A stretch of 64,000 nt of DNA from assembly GCF_001298265.1 (NCBI RefSeq), contig NZ_LGSZ01000009.1, forward strand, positions 154,210 to 218,209, given 5' to 3'. Source of the stretch: Allobosea vaviloviae. Lineage in GTDB: Bacteria > Pseudomonadota > Alphaproteobacteria > Rhizobiales > Beijerinckiaceae. Under the pieces are notes generated by a model. It was not told the DNA's origin, searched no databases, and saw only the letters and a list, made by a program, of their open reading frames with translations. Below are positions 1 to 11,518 of the stretch, one piece after another. Both the position numbers and the translations under genes were made by a program. Position 1 is the first letter of the stretch. Every line of letters begins with the position of its first letter.

Positions 1-380
1 TGCCCAGCGGCGAGCTTGTCCTTCGCCGCCAGGCACATCCGCATCGTGCCGCCGAGGTTGACCTCGATGGTCAGGCGGAAGGCGTCGATCTCGAACTCCT
101 TGCCGCCGCGCTGGATCATGCCGGCGCAGTTCACCAGCGCGTCGAGACGCGGGCAGGCGGCTATGATCGCGGCGACCTGATCGTCGCTGGTGACATCGAG
201 CTGCGCGTGGCGGATCGCGAGGTGGGGCGGCGGGCCTGCGACCTCCTCGGCGGTGAGGCCCGTGGCGAGGACGTCGTAGCCGGCTGTCGCCAGAGCGAGC
301 GCTGCTCCCTGGCCGATGCCGCGGGTCCCCCCGGTGACGAGGGCGAAGCGTGGGGTGGTGCGGGAGGCGTCGTCGGTCAT
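1..380 (-). CDS. SDR family oxidoreductase, 3' end cut by window edge
   Basis: This is the N-terminal part (about 126 residues) of a short-chain dehydrogenase/reductase, a cytosolic NAD(P)-dependent oxidoreductase. The reading frame opens with ATG at 380 and runs off the left edge. The Rossmann cofactor motif TGGTRGIG lies at residues 16-23 and the structural motif NCAG (usual form NNAG) at 84-87, in the normal spacing for classical SDRs. The catalytic S-Y-K residues would lie beyond the edge. The substrate cannot be inferred from this fragment. The family assignment is firm and the specific function is unknown. Confidence 0.88.
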   Translation of the reverse strand, partial: MTDDASRTTPRFALVTGGTRGIGQGAALALATAGYDVLATGLTAEEVAGPPPHLAIRHAQLDVTSDDQVAAIIAACPRLDALVNCAGMIQRGGKEFEIDAFRLTIEVNLGGTMRMCLAAKDKLAAG

Positions 381-434
381 GGACCCAAGACTATCGGCGC
401 GGGACGCCCGCGGGAAGGGCGAGGGGCCTTGCTG

Positions 435-1298
435 TCACGGCATGGGCAGTTCCAGCCGCAGCAGGGCCGAGGCGCTGGTCAGGAAGGCGCTGCCGCTGAG
501 GGGCATCTCGCGCCCGACATTGAGGTCGAGCGTCGTGCGCCAGGGCATGGACAGCGGCTGCGTCAGGTCGGCGACGGCTTTCACGCGCGGCGTCATCGTG
601 GTGGCGAGGCCGTTCTGCGCCGCGAAGGTATAGCTGCCGGCCAGTGCGATCTCTGTGGTCAGCGTGACGATGTCGAGCGGCCGGAGTCGGTAGCCCAGCA
701 CGGCCTGCGCATTTTGCGCGGCGGCGCCGGTCGTCTGGAGTTGGCCGCCGGTCGCCGCGCTCCAGACGACTTGGCTGTCGCCGCCGGAGCCCCGGGTCAC
801 GTTCCAGTCGACGCGGGTGTCGTTGCGCTGCCAGCCGCCCTGGCCCGTGACGATGGCCGTCGAGAGGGATAAGCGCTCGGCGCCGAGCTTTATGCCGACG
901 GCGCGCTCGGTGGCGGCGGGGAACGGCGACGAGGCCGGGTTGAGCCCGCGGCGGATCGGGACGGCGTCGATCTGCGGCCGCGCCAACCCGTTGCCAACGG
1001 TGCGGCCGCCCTTGTGCCGCATGGGCGCCATGAAGCCCGGCGTGTCGAGATCGGGATCGCATGATGGCGTCGCGTCCCAGTGTGGGATCGGCGCGAACAG
1101 CCGGGTCTCTGCCTCCTCGGAGAAGGCCGCGTCGAGTGGGCGCGCGTCTGGCGCCTGCTGGGCTGGGGTCTGCTCCGCATGGGCGGCGGCGAGCGGCATC
1201 GCGGCGAGCAGCAGAAGCCATGCGGCGCGGTGCAACGTCGGTGCGGGCAGGACGGCTGGAGGCAAGGCATCGTTCCGGTGCTGTGAAGGCGAAGACAC
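435..1298 (-). CDS. Secreted hypothetical protein
   Basis: The frame encodes an exported protein of unknown function. A hydrophobic stretch (WLLLLAAMPLAAAHA) followed by EQ looks like a Sec signal peptide with cleavage after AHA. The mature part of about 235 residues has alternating hydrophobic/polar strands in its second half (for example DIVTLTTEIALAGSYTF) and could be a beta-rich outer-membrane or periplasmic protein; that is inference. The start is uncertain. The frame is open up to a TTG at 1373, with GTG at 1298 and TTG at 1265 as alternatives. GTG 1298 is preferred because it leaves a normal signal-peptide n-region. It ends 54 bases from the SDR start on the same strand and is divergent from icd. 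Confidence 0.6.
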   Translation of the reverse strand: MSSPSQHRNDALPPAVLPAPTLHRAAWLLLLAAMPLAAAHAEQTPAQQAPDARPLDAAFSEEAETRLFAPIPHWDATPSCDPDLDTPGFMAPMRHKGGRTVGNGLARPQIDAVPIRRGLNPASSPFPAATERAVGIKLGAERLSLSTAIVTGQGGWQRNDTRVDWNVTRGSGGDSQVVWSAATGGQLQTTGAAAQNAQAVLGYRLRPLDIVTLTTEIALAGSYTFAAQNGLATTMTPRVKAVADLTQPLSMPWRTTLDLNVGREMPLSGSAFLTSASALLRLELPMP

Positions 1299-1486
1299 AA
1301 GGCTGAACCCCGATGCCGCTTTTTTTGCGGCAGCGCAGCATGAAAGCCTTTGAAGCCAGCGGACCTTGCCCAAAAGCCGCGCTTCCCCCGAGGCCGCGAA
1401 CCCGCTAGGACACGGCCAACCGCCTGCGGCATGGTTGCCGCAGGCGCGAACCGTTCCATTCTGGCCAGAAGCAGGGGTCGTTTCAC

Positions 1487-2701
1487 ATGAGCAAGATCAA
1501 GGTCGCCAACCCGGTCGTCGACATGGACGGCGACGAGATGACCCGCATCATCTGGCAGAAGATCAAGGACACGCTGATCTTCCCCTATCTCGACCTCGAG
1601 CTCGACTATTACGACCTCTCGGTCGAGAACCGCGACGCCACCGACGACCAGGTCACGATCGACGCCGCCAACGCCACCAAGAAGCATGGCGTCGCGGTCA
1701 AGTGCGCGACGATCACGCCCGATGAAGGCCGCGTGAAGGAATTCAACCTCAAGTCGATGTGGAAGAGCCCCAACGGCACGATCCGCAACATCCTCGGCGG
1801 CGTGATCTTCCGCGAGCCGATCATCTGCCGAAATGTGCCAAGATTGGTGCCGGGCTGGACCCAGCCGATCGTGATCGGCCGTCATGCCTATGGCGACCAG
1901 TACCGCGCCACCGACTTCAAGTTCCCGGGCAAGGGCACGCTGTCGATCAAGTTCGTCGGCGAGGACGGCGCGGTGATCGAGAAGGAGGTCTTCAAGGCCC
2001 CCGAGGCCGGCGTCGCGATGGCGATGTACAACCTCGACGAGTCGATCCGCGATTTCGCCCGCGCCTCGCTGAACTACGGCCTGATCCGCAAGTACCCGGT
2101 CTATCTCTCCACCAAGAACACCATCCTCAAGACCTATGACGGGCGCTTCAAGGACATCTTCGAGGAGATCTACCAGGCCGAGTTCAAGGCGCAGTTCGAC
2201 GAGCTCGGGATCACCTATGAGCACCGCCTGATCGACGACATGGTGGCGTCGGCGATGAAGTGGTCGGGCGGCTATGTCTGGGCCTGCAAGAACTATGATG
2301 GCGACGTGCAGTCCGACACGGTGGCTCAAGGGTTCGGCTCGCTCGGCCTGATGACCTCGGTGCTGATGACGCCGGACGGCAAGACCGTCGAGGCCGAGGC
2401 CGCTCACGGCACGGTGACCCGCCACTACCGCGAGCACCAGAAGGGCAAGGAGACCTCGACGAACTCGATCGCTTCGATCTTCGCCTGGACGCGCGGCCTC
2501 GCCCATCGCGCCAAGCTCGACGGCAATGACGAACTCGCGAAGTTTGCCAGCCTGCTGGAGAAGGTCACGGTCGACACGGTCGAGGCCGGCGACATGACCA
2601 AGGATCTGGCGCTGCTGGTCGGACCCGAGCAGAAGTTCCTCTCGACAACCGGCTTCCTCGACAAGGTCAGCGACAATCTGCGCAAGGCGATGGCCGCCTG
2701 A
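1487..2701 (+). CDS. icd: NADP-dependent isocitrate dehydrogenase
   Basis: Isocitrate dehydrogenase oxidatively decarboxylates isocitrate to 2-oxoglutarate in the TCA cycle, producing NADPH. The 404-residue product has the eukaryote-like homodimeric type II layout typical of alphaproteobacteria. Visible signatures are the N-terminal [14 protein letters not shown], the substrate-loop region [12 protein letters not shown], the metal-site segment IDDMVA, and [16 protein letters not shown], which carries adenine-nucleotide contacts of the NADP form. The ATG at 1487 is followed directly by the conserved MSKIKV N-terminus. The gene stands alone, divergent from the secreted protein, and is followed after 25 bases by a strong terminator. 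Confidence 0.97.
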   Translation: MSKIKVANPVVDMDGDEMTRIIWQKIKDTLIFPYLDLELDYYDLSVENRDATDDQVTIDAANATKKHGVAVKCATITPDEGRVKEFNLKSMWKSPNGTIRNILGGVIFREPIICRNVPRLVPGWTQPIVIGRHAYGDQYRATDFKFPGKGTLSIKFVGEDGAVIEKEVFKAPEAGVAMAMYNLDESIRDFARASLNYGLIRKYPVYLSTKNTILKTYDGRFKDIFEEIYQAEFKAQFDELGITYEHRLIDDMVASAMKWSGGYVWACKNYDGDVQSDTVAQGFGSLGLMTSVLMTPDGKTVEAEAAHGTVTRHYREHQKGKETSTNSIASIFAWTRGLAHRAKLDGNDELAKFASLLEKVTVDTVEAGDMTKDLALLVGPEQKFLSTTGFLDKVSDNLRKAMAA

Positions 2702-2726
2702 GCGGGCGGGCCTTTCGTGAGACACG

Positions 2727-2754
2727 AGCCCGGCCGGTGACGGCCGGGCTTTTT
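2727..2754 (+). terminator. Rho-independent terminator of icd
   Basis: A perfect 10-bp stem (AGCCCGGCCG / CGGCCGGGCT) with a 4-nt loop GTGA is followed by a T5 run. It starts 25 bases after the icd stop codon. Confidence 0.9.
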
Positions 2755-3334
2755 CGTGGGGTGCGGCCGCCGGTTGCGCGCGCCCCTTCTCCCCTCGCGG
2801 GAGAAGGTGGCTCGGCGTAGCCGAGACGGATGAGGGGGCGCTGTGAGCTTACCGACTGGCTGAACATCGCGCTGACGATTCAGCGCACGGCGCCCCCTCA
2901 TCCGGCCCTGCCGGGCCACCTTCTCCCGCGAGGGGAGAAGGGAAGAGGCGTCGCGGCTCCCAACGCACACCAAAACCCCCGACCGGCCTAAGCCGCGGGG
3001 TTTCGCACAATCGTTCCCAGAGGGGATGCGCGGAGCCGGGTGGCGCGCGTCCTTGCCGCGTGCCGATGTCGATGAGTCGATGTCGAGGTGTCGATGCAGC
3101 GCCGATCTCGCGCCGCCCGGCTCCGCGCGCGGGGATTTTGGGCGTCGCGGCTGTTCGTCCTTGCCTATGGGACGAAACGGCCGGTCCACCTCCGCAAGCC
3201 CCGCCTGCAACGGCAGCGCCCCGCGAAACCCGCCACTCCACCCGGCCGCACGATGCCTCGCGACAGCCCCCTTGGTCGGGTGCAGTGGGGGGAGGATAGG
3301 GCTGGGGTGGAGGCGCGGGGATAAGGGTTGGAGG
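2755..3334. repeat. Gene-free stretch with a large inverted repeat (family A)
   Basis: No convincing gene lies in these 580 bases. Two near-identical units of about 55 bp face each other at 2783-2841 and 2889-2942, separated by 47 bases. Each unit is itself palindromic: it begins CCCCTTCTCCCCTCGCGGG, continues into a variable centre, and ends in GATGAGGGGGCGC. This is the architecture of dispersed alphaproteobacterial intergenic palindromes. A further hairpin with AAACCCC/GGGGTTT arms (2973-3003) could act as a terminator on the minus strand. The rest (3004-3334) is GC-rich and shows nothing recognisable. Confidence 0.75.
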
Positions 3335-3625
3335 TTATGCCCGGTGTCGGCTTGTAGAGCGGGAGCTCACCTTAGCTTTCAACCACGCCACCAATGCATC
3401 CCTAGTGGGTTGGCTGGCAAAGAACTCAGACAGTTCGCTGTACCATCTCGGAAACCCATCGATCTCGCTGATCGCATTCAGGATCGACGTAAGGGCTTCT
3501 CCGTCCGCGAGCACGACGGAATTGTCTTCAAAGAAGCGGTAAGCCTCCGCCATGGAGATTTCATTGCGCTGGAGTTTAAACAGCGTGTCCGCTGCAGACT
3601 GCGTGTATGCGTCCCACTGCTTCAT
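3335..3625 (-). CDS. Small hypothetical protein, 96 aa
   Basis: This is an unrecognised small protein, probably cytosolic, with no signal peptide or membrane segment. The sequence is rich in aromatic and acidic residues (KQWDAY near the N-terminus, PRWYSELSEFF in the middle), which looks like a real folded domain rather than the Arg/Pro-rich product of a shadow frame. ATG 3625 is chosen; a TTG at 3634 would add three residues. The DNA is visibly less GC-rich than its neighbours, as is the next gene upstream on the same strand 51 bases away, so the two may have been acquired together. No function can be assigned. Confidence 0.55.
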   Translation of the reverse strand: MKQWDAYTQSAADTLFKLQRNEISMAEAYRFFEDNSVVLADGEALTSILNAISEIDGFPRWYSELSEFFASQPTRDALVAWLKAKVSSRSTSRHRA

Positions 3626-3676
3626 GTTAGCCAACTTATCGCAAGAATGCCGTTCACACTCGGCTCGGAAGCTGAA

Positions 3677-3901
3677 CTACCGGGTAGCGCGCTCTTTTAG
3701 CGGTATCAGGTTTGGAAATTGGCGCTCTATAGGATGCATCACCTCGGCGAACACAACGCCCATCACGTCTCCAACCGCCCTCGTGAACTGGTGGCGCAAA
3801 GTCTCGTCCTCGATCAAATCAACGGTTTTTCGCAAGTTTAGGAGGATGGGATCGAGGGCAAGCGCGCCATCGTAGATCTTCCTTGCGGTCTCTTCATCCA
3901 C
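3677..3901 (-). CDS. Small hypothetical protein, 74 aa
   Basis: This is an unrecognised 74-residue protein, largely helical by composition (KIYDGALALDPILL, DETLRHQFTRAVGDVMG). The start is GTG at 3901, supported by the ribosome binding site AGGAGA eight bases upstream. It lies just before the 96-aa gene on the same strand, so the two probably form a unit. No Cys cluster, signal peptide or membrane segment is seen. The pair might be a recently acquired accessory module, for instance an immunity or antitoxin-like pair, but nothing in the sequence proves that. Confidence 0.55.
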   Translation of the reverse strand: MDEETARKIYDGALALDPILLNLRKTVDLIEDETLRHQFTRAVGDVMGVVFAEVMHPIERQFPNLIPLKERATR

Positions 3902-4133
3902 CGGTGCAGTCTCCTAAGCATGGGCAGGCGAGTGCTGTCTAGGCCCAATCCTTCGCCCGTTCTTCAGCTTGCCACAACCGTCTCCGCCGCCGCGATCTCC
4001 AGCGACACACTACGCGGCCACTGTTGCGATGCCGATCAGGGCGTCGAGGCTGAACTTGGCGACCTTGCCGGGCAGGAGAGATATCCAGGTTGCCCACGGC
4101 AGTCCGCGGTGCCATACAGCCGGCAGGGTGCCG

Positions 4134-4198
4134 CGCTTCGAAAGGTCGAGCGGGCAGGACGAGCGCCGGTCGGGCCGCCGGCGCGGGAACCTGTGTCT
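4134..4198 (+). promoter_or_regulatory. Structured nhaA leader, possible nhaA-I (Li+) riboswitch
   Basis: The 65 bases before the nhaA start fold compactly. A small hairpin (4134-4152) is followed by an outer helix CAGG/CCTG (4155-4158 with 4190-4193), asymmetric internal loops ACGA and GGGAA, and an inner 7-bp helix GCGCCGG/CCGGCGC (4163-4169 with 4178-4184). The outer helix ends five bases before the ATG, so folding could control ribosome access. The nhaA-I and nhaA-II motif RNAs, reported as Li+-responsive riboswitches, occupy this position before nhaA genes. Assignment to that class is inference because the consensus could not be checked. Confidence 0.4.
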
Positions 4199-5386
4199 AT
4201 GCCCCGCTCCTTCTCCACCTTTCGTGAATTCCTCCGTAGCGAAGCCGCGGGCGGCCTGGTCCTCATGGGCGCGGCCGTTCTCGCGCTCATGGTCGCCAAC
4301 TCACCTCTGGCGCCGACCTATTTCGCTGCGCTGAAGGCCTATATCGGTCCGCTCAGCCTGCTCCACTGGATCAACGACGCCCTGATGGCGGTGTTCTTCC
4401 TGCTCGTCGGGCTCGAAATCAAACGCGAGGTCGTCGACGGGCAGCTCTCGACCTGGAGCCGCAGGACGCTTCCCGGCATGGCCGCGCTCGGCGGCATGAT
4501 CATTCCCGGCCTGATCTACGTCGTGCTGAACCGCAATGATCCCTCCGCGCTGCGCGGCTGGGCCATTCCGGCGGCCACCGACATCGCCTTCGCGCTTGGC
4601 GTGCTCTCCCTGCTGGGATCGCGGGTGCCGACATCCCTGAAAGTCTTCCTCGCCGCTCTGGCGATCATCGACGACCTCGGCGCCGTTATCATCATCGCGA
4701 TCTTCTACACGGCGCAACTCAACGTCTATGCGCTGCTGGGCGCGCTGCTCGTCCTGATGATCCTGCAGGCGATCAAGCACTTCGGCTATCACCGGCTCCC
4801 GCCCTACCTGTTCTTCGGTGCCATCCTCTGGGTTCTCGTGCTGTTGTCGGGCATCCATGCCACGATTGCGGGCGTCCTGCTGGCGCTGATGATTCCGATC
4901 GTGCCGACGCCGGGCAAGCCGGAGGCCGACCACGCGACATCGCCGCTTCATCGTCTCGAGCATGCGCTGCACATGCCCGTCGCCTTCGTGATCGTGCCGA
5001 TCTTCGGGTTCGCCAATGCCGGCGTTTCCTTCGCTGGCATCACGCCGGCCGTCCTGGGCGACACGCTCGCCGTCGGCGTCGCCGCCGGCCTGTTCTTCGG
5101 CAAGCTGATCGGCGTTTTCGGCGCTGTCGCCCTGCTCGTGCGCGCCGGCTGGGCCGATCTGCCGGCCAACGCGACCTGGCCGCAGATGCTGGGCCTCTCC
5201 CTGCTCTGCGGCATCGGCTTCACGATGAGCCTGTTCATCGGCCTGCTCGCCTTCGAGGACCCCCTGATGCAGGACCGGGTGAAGTACGGGATCCTGGCAG
5301 GGTCGGGGCTCGCGGGGCTGGCCGGATATCTGATCCTGCGACTGCAACGGCCAGTCCTGGCCGGTGAGCTGCAAGCCAAAACCTGA
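4199..5386 (+). CDS. nhaA: Na+/H+ antiporter NhaA
   Basis: NhaA is an inner-membrane antiporter that exports Na+ or Li+ in exchange for protons, giving pH and salt homeostasis. The 395-residue protein has the family's length (E. coli 388) and about twelve hydrophobic segments. The ion-binding aspartates are present in AIIDDLG as D158/D159, and D128 sits in PAATDIAFALG; these match E. coli D163/D164 and D133. ATG 4199 gives the expected N-terminus MPRSFSTFREFLRSE. A longer open frame exists upstream but reads through the structured leader and lacks family similarity. The gene is monocistronic. Confidence 0.96.
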   Translation: MPRSFSTFREFLRSEAAGGLVLMGAAVLALMVANSPLAPTYFAALKAYIGPLSLLHWINDALMAVFFLLVGLEIKREVVDGQLSTWSRRTLPGMAALGGMIIPGLIYVVLNRNDPSALRGWAIPAATDIAFALGVLSLLGSRVPTSLKVFLAALAIIDDLGAVIIIAIFYTAQLNVYALLGALLVLMILQAIKHFGYHRLPPYLFFGAILWVLVLLSGIHATIAGVLLALMIPIVPTPGKPEADHATSPLHRLEHALHMPVAFVIVPIFGFANAGVSFAGITPAVLGDTLAVGVAAGLFFGKLIGVFGAVALLVRAGWADLPANATWPQMLGLSLLCGIGFTMSLFIGLLAFEDPLMQDRVKYGILAGSGLAGLAGYLILRLQRPVLAGELQAKT

Positions 5387-5454
5387 GATCTCGACGACCG
5401 CGATCGGTTGGCATCTCCCGTCCTCCGCGGCGCCTTCGGCCGCCGCGACCGTCG

Positions 5455-6111
5455 CTATTCGACGACGATGCCCTGCCGCGCCAGCACGCGCCCCTCCGCC
5501 AGCGGCGCGTTCATGAGGTAGCGCAGCTCGTAGTCCCCCGGCGTGTCGGGCGCGTCCAGCACAGCCTCGACATTCTCGGCCGGGAAGAAGCTCGGGCCGG
5601 ATGTGTCCGCTGGCGCATCCTTCGGCACGAGGACGACGCGGTCGCGCTCGCCATTGGGGCCGATGCCACGCGCCGGGAAGGCCGCTCCGCGCCGGATGCG
5701 GGTTGACGCCGCGAGCGTTGCCTGCGCCTGCGTCGCGATCAGCGGCTGCGTCAGAAGGATGACCGGCAGGCCCGCTTCGTCGCGCGTCAGGCGCAGTTCG
5801 TAGTCCGCAGCCAGGCCGGGCACCGGAATCGTGACAGAAGGGCGGGCGCCGATGGCTTCGACCAGGATGGCGCTGGACGCCGGGCTGCCGGGGCGCGCGA
5901 CGGCGAGCCGCGCGCCGGCCGGCGCGCGGCTGACGACAACGCTCAGCATCGAGCCCGCCATGACGCGCTGCGAGGCGGAGATCGCGGGGCTGGCCGGAGG
6001 CGTTGCCGGTCGGCGCGCTTGCGCCTGCGCGCAGAGCGGTGCGATTACGGCCGTCAGCGCGATCAGGGTGCGCGCGTCGGCGAGCTTTGCTCTCAAGGCC
6101 TTGGCGCTCAA
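5455..6111 (-). CDS. Secreted hypothetical protein coupled to the K+ channel gene
   Basis: This 218-residue exported protein has a signal peptide (LIALTAVIAPLCAQAQA) and no membrane segment afterwards. The mature region contains two similar beta-sandwich-like blocks with the pattern DYELRL and DYELRYL. It resembles accessory regions found after von Willebrand A domains in some surface proteins, but here it stands alone; that comparison is from memory. Its ATG overlaps the stop of the upstream channel gene (ATGA), so the two are translationally coupled. The function is unknown; a periplasmic partner of the channel is one possibility. Confidence 0.75.
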   Translation of the reverse strand: MSAKALRAKLADARTLIALTAVIAPLCAQAQARRPATPPASPAISASQRVMAGSMLSVVVSRAPAGARLAVARPGSPASSAILVEAIGARPSVTIPVPGLAADYELRLTRDEAGLPVILLTQPLIATQAQATLAASTRIRRGAAFPARGIGPNGERDRVVLVPKDAPADTSGPSFFPAENVEAVLDAPDTPGDYELRYLMNAPLAEGRVLARQGIVVE

Positions 6112-7290
6112 GGCCTGGGCCTTCCCGGCCGCGCCAGCGCCCGGATGTGAGCGGCAAGCCGGGGGCTGCGCGCGGTCAAGGCGCGGAAATCGATCTGATC
6201 GAGCACGAGCAGTTTGGTCGGCGCGGTGGCGACGGCCTCGCTGATGCCGGGCGAGTGGCTGGTGATCGCGACATCGTCCAGGGTCAGCGCGCCAAAGAAG
6301 TGGCCTTCGTCCAATGTGCTCCTCCCGTCCGGCTGCGCAATCTCGACCTCGCCGCTGGCGATGAAATAGAAGGCTTGCAATGGCTCGCCCTCATGGGTGA
6401 CGACCGCGCCGGCCTTGACCGTCCGGGCCCGCAGGAACTGCATGACCTCCGCGATCTCGACGGCGTCGAGTTGGCCGAAAAGCGGCACGCTTGCGATCAT
6501 GCTCCAGGTCACGACGAATTCGCGGCGATGGATCTCCTGCGCAAAGGCCGTCGCGACGATGCCGACCGGCAGGGCCAGCATGACCAGGCCGAGCACCGCC
6601 GTCACCGCCGCAACGGCCTTGCCCGCGATCGTGATCGGGAAGACGTCGCCATAGCCGACCGTGGTCAGGGTGATGATCGCCCACCACATCGCATCGGGAA
6701 TCGTGCCGAACTTGTCGGGCTGGGCTTCGTGCTCGACGAGATGCATCACGCTGGCGGCCATCAGCATGACGCCCATCAGCACGACGAAGCAGGCGAAGAG
6801 GGCTTTTCGCTCGGCCGAGAGCGCGGCTGCCAACGAAGCCATGCCGGGCGAATAGCGCCCTAGCTTGAAGAAGCGCAGCAGGCGCAGCAGCAGGAGCACC
6901 TTGAGATCGCCGAGCCCAAACAGGGCAAAGGCGAGCGGCACCGTCGCCAGCAGATCGATGATCGCCGGTAGCGACATGGCATAGGCGAAGCGTGCGCGCG
7001 CCGGACTAAGCGCGCGATAACGCGCATGTTCTGGGGCGGCCCAGAGGCGGGCGGCGTATTCCAGCGCAAAGACGACGAGCGAAACCGCCTCGAACGCCTG
7101 GAAAACCGGCCCGAAGCGCTGCGCCAGCTGGGGAATCGATTCCAACACGATCGCCAGGACATTGGCGCAGATCAACAGGACGAGGCTGCCATGGATCCAG
7201 GCCGCGACCGCATCGTCGCCGGCGCCATGGTCGATCCAGAGGTGAACCCGGCGCCGCCATCCTGCGAGGGAGGAGGCGGCCACCGTCAGC

Positions 7291-7316
<26 letters not shown>
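6108..7316 (-). CDS. Voltage-gated-type K+ channel with cyclic nucleotide-binding domain
   Basis: The gene encodes a six-transmembrane potassium channel subunit. The hydrophobic S1-S6 segments are followed by a C-terminal cNMP-binding-like domain (last ~120 residues, [11 protein letters not shown]). The selectivity filter TVGYGD is intact. The voltage-sensor S4 is represented by [13 protein letters not shown], with few positive charges. This is the architecture of prokaryotic CNG-type channels such as MloK1. ATG 7316 is chosen; it overlaps the alaS 3' end by 26 bases, and the frame stays open to 7370. The downstream secreted-protein gene overlaps it by four bases. Confidence 0.88.
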
Positions 7317-9933
<2,617 letters not shown>

Positions 9934-10098
9934 CGCTGTTTGAACTCTTGCTTCATCGGGCTGCCGTCCGGGCGCAAGACCGGCGGTTTCCAAGCGTTCT
10001 AGTCAGGCGCCATGCCGCTGTCGAGAGATCGCGCGTTGCCCAACGCCTTGCGCCGAAACGCAAACGGACGGCCATCAGGCCGCCCGCGTTTCGCAAGA

Positions 10099-10191
10099 CG
10101 TCATTCTCGGGCGAAGCGAAGCGCAGACCCGAGAATCTCGTCGATGAGAAGGCTGGTTTCCGAGATGCTCGGGTCAAGCCCGAGCATGACG
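10099..10191. repeat. Palindromic intergenic repeat (family D) between alaS and recA
   Basis: The repeat is bounded by CGTCATTCTCGG at the left and CCGAGCATGACG at the right, so the outer arms are inverted copies. An inner inverted pair (CTCGGG...CCCGAG) gives a second stem. Similar units with CGTCAT/ATGACG ends occur at 54264-54361 and 63843-63880. The rest of the 273-base gap (9934-10206) shows no gene. Confidence 0.7.
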
Positions 10192-10206
10192 TTCAGCGTA
10201 TGAGGC

Positions 10207-11292
10207 TCAGGCCTCGCCCTCGTCGAGATCGTCGGCGCTCGGTGTCGCCTCGTCGAGGATGCGTTCGGCGACCAGGCCGGAATTCTGCCGGATCGTCGCC
10301 TCGATCTTGGCTGCCATCTCGGGATTGGCCTTGAGGAAGGCCTTGGCGTTCTCGCGGCCCTGGCCGAGGCGCTGGCTGTCGAAGGAGAACCAGGCGCCGG
10401 ATTTCTCGACCATGCCGGCCTTGACGCCGAGATCAACGAGTTCGCCGACCTTGGAGATGCCCTCGCCGAACATGATGTCGAACTCGACCTGCTTGAAGGG
10501 CGGTGCGACCTTGTTCTTGACGACCTTGACGCGGACCTGGTTGCCGGTGGCCTCCTCACGATCCTTCAGCGTCGCGACGCGGCGGATGTCGAGGCGCACG
10601 GAGGCGTAGAATTTCAGCGCGTTGCCGCCGGTGGTCGTCTCGGGCGAGCCATACATCACGCCGATCTTCATGCGGATCTGGTTGATGAAGATGACCATGC
10701 AGTTCGAGCGCGAGATGGAAGCGGTCAGCTTGCGCAGCGCCTGGCTCATCAGACGGGCCTGAAGGCCGGGCTGGACATCGCCCATCTCGCCCTCGATTTC
10801 TGCACGCGGCGTCAGCGCCGCGACCGAGTCGATGACCAGAACGTCGATCGCGCCCGAGCGCACCAGCGTGTCGGTGATCTCGAGCGCCTGCTCGCCGGTG
10901 TCGGGCTGCGAGATCAGGAGATCGTCGAGATTGACGCCGAGCTTGCGGGCATAGACGGGATCGAGCGCATGCTCGGCATCGACGAAGGCGCAGACGCCAC
11001 CCTTCTTCTGGGCTTCGGCGATGGTGTGCAGCGCCAGCGTCGTCTTGCCAGAGGATTCAGGGCCGTAGATCTCGATGACCCGCCCCTTGGGCAGGCCACC
11101 GACGCCGAGCGCGATGTCGAGGCCGAGCGAGCCGGTCGAGATCGTCTCGATTTCGATCGCCTGCTGGTTCTTGCCCAGCCGCATGATCGAGCCCTTGCCG
11201 AAGGCGCGCTCGATCTGCGAGAGCGCCGCATCCAGCGCCTTGGCCTTGTCCATCGAGGAACCTTCCACCAGCTTGAGATTCGCCTGACTCAC
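10207..11292 (-). CDS. recA: Recombinase RecA
   Basis: RecA forms ATP-dependent filaments on single-stranded DNA, drives homologous recombination and triggers LexA self-cleavage. The 361-residue product carries Walker [10 protein letters not shown] (residues 77-85), the Walker B region LVIDSVAAL, and the DNA-binding L2 stretch around [22 protein letters not shown]. The acidic C-terminus (DDLDEGEA) is typical. The start is GTG 11292: AAGGAG lies nine bases upstream and the resulting N-terminus, [16 protein letters not shown], is the family's. A LexA box about 90 bases upstream indicates SOS control. Confidence 0.98.
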   Translation of the reverse strand: MSQANLKLVEGSSMDKAKALDAALSQIERAFGKGSIMRLGKNQQAIEIETISTGSLGLDIALGVGGLPKGRVIEIYGPESSGKTTLALHTIAEAQKKGGVCAFVDAEHALDPVYARKLGVNLDDLLISQPDTGEQALEITDTLVRSGAIDVLVIDSVAALTPRAEIEGEMGDVQPGLQARLMSQALRKLTASISRSNCMVIFINQIRMKIGVMYGSPETTTGGNALKFYASVRLDIRRVATLKDREEATGNQVRVKVVKNKVAPPFKQVEFDIMFGEGISKVGELVDLGVKAGMVEKSGAWFSFDSQRLGQGRENAKAFLKANPEMAAKIEATIRQNSGLVAERILDEATPSADDLDEGEA

Positions 11293-11378
11293 GATCGCGC
11301 TCCTTATGGCAGGGGCGCGGGGACATCTCAATCCGCGCCGGTGAGGGCAGGATGGTCATGGTTTGTTCTTGTTCGCAA

Positions 11379-11393
11379 GTTCTTTTTCTGTTC
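11379..11393 (-). promoter_or_regulatory. LexA (SOS) box of recA
   Basis: The site reads GTTC-TTTTTCT-GTTC on the plus strand (GAAC-N7-GAAC toward recA), an exact match to the alphaproteobacterial SOS operator GTTC-N7-GTTC. It lies 86 bases before the recA GTG. Confidence 0.85.
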
Positions 11394-11518
11394 TCTTTTC
11401 GTGACTCCTGACAGGAGATGGCAGGAGCGGCTCTGCGGGGCGCCAGCGGGTCGTTATCCGATTCCATTGTGCGGGTAAGGAGACCGCTGGCGATGGCGTG
11501 CCGAAGCTGAGCCGGGCT

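Noticed and set aside
890..2725. Minus-strand frame of 611 codons covering icd
   Set aside because: It is antisense to the clear icd gene and then runs into other frames of the secreted protein gene; there is no domain.
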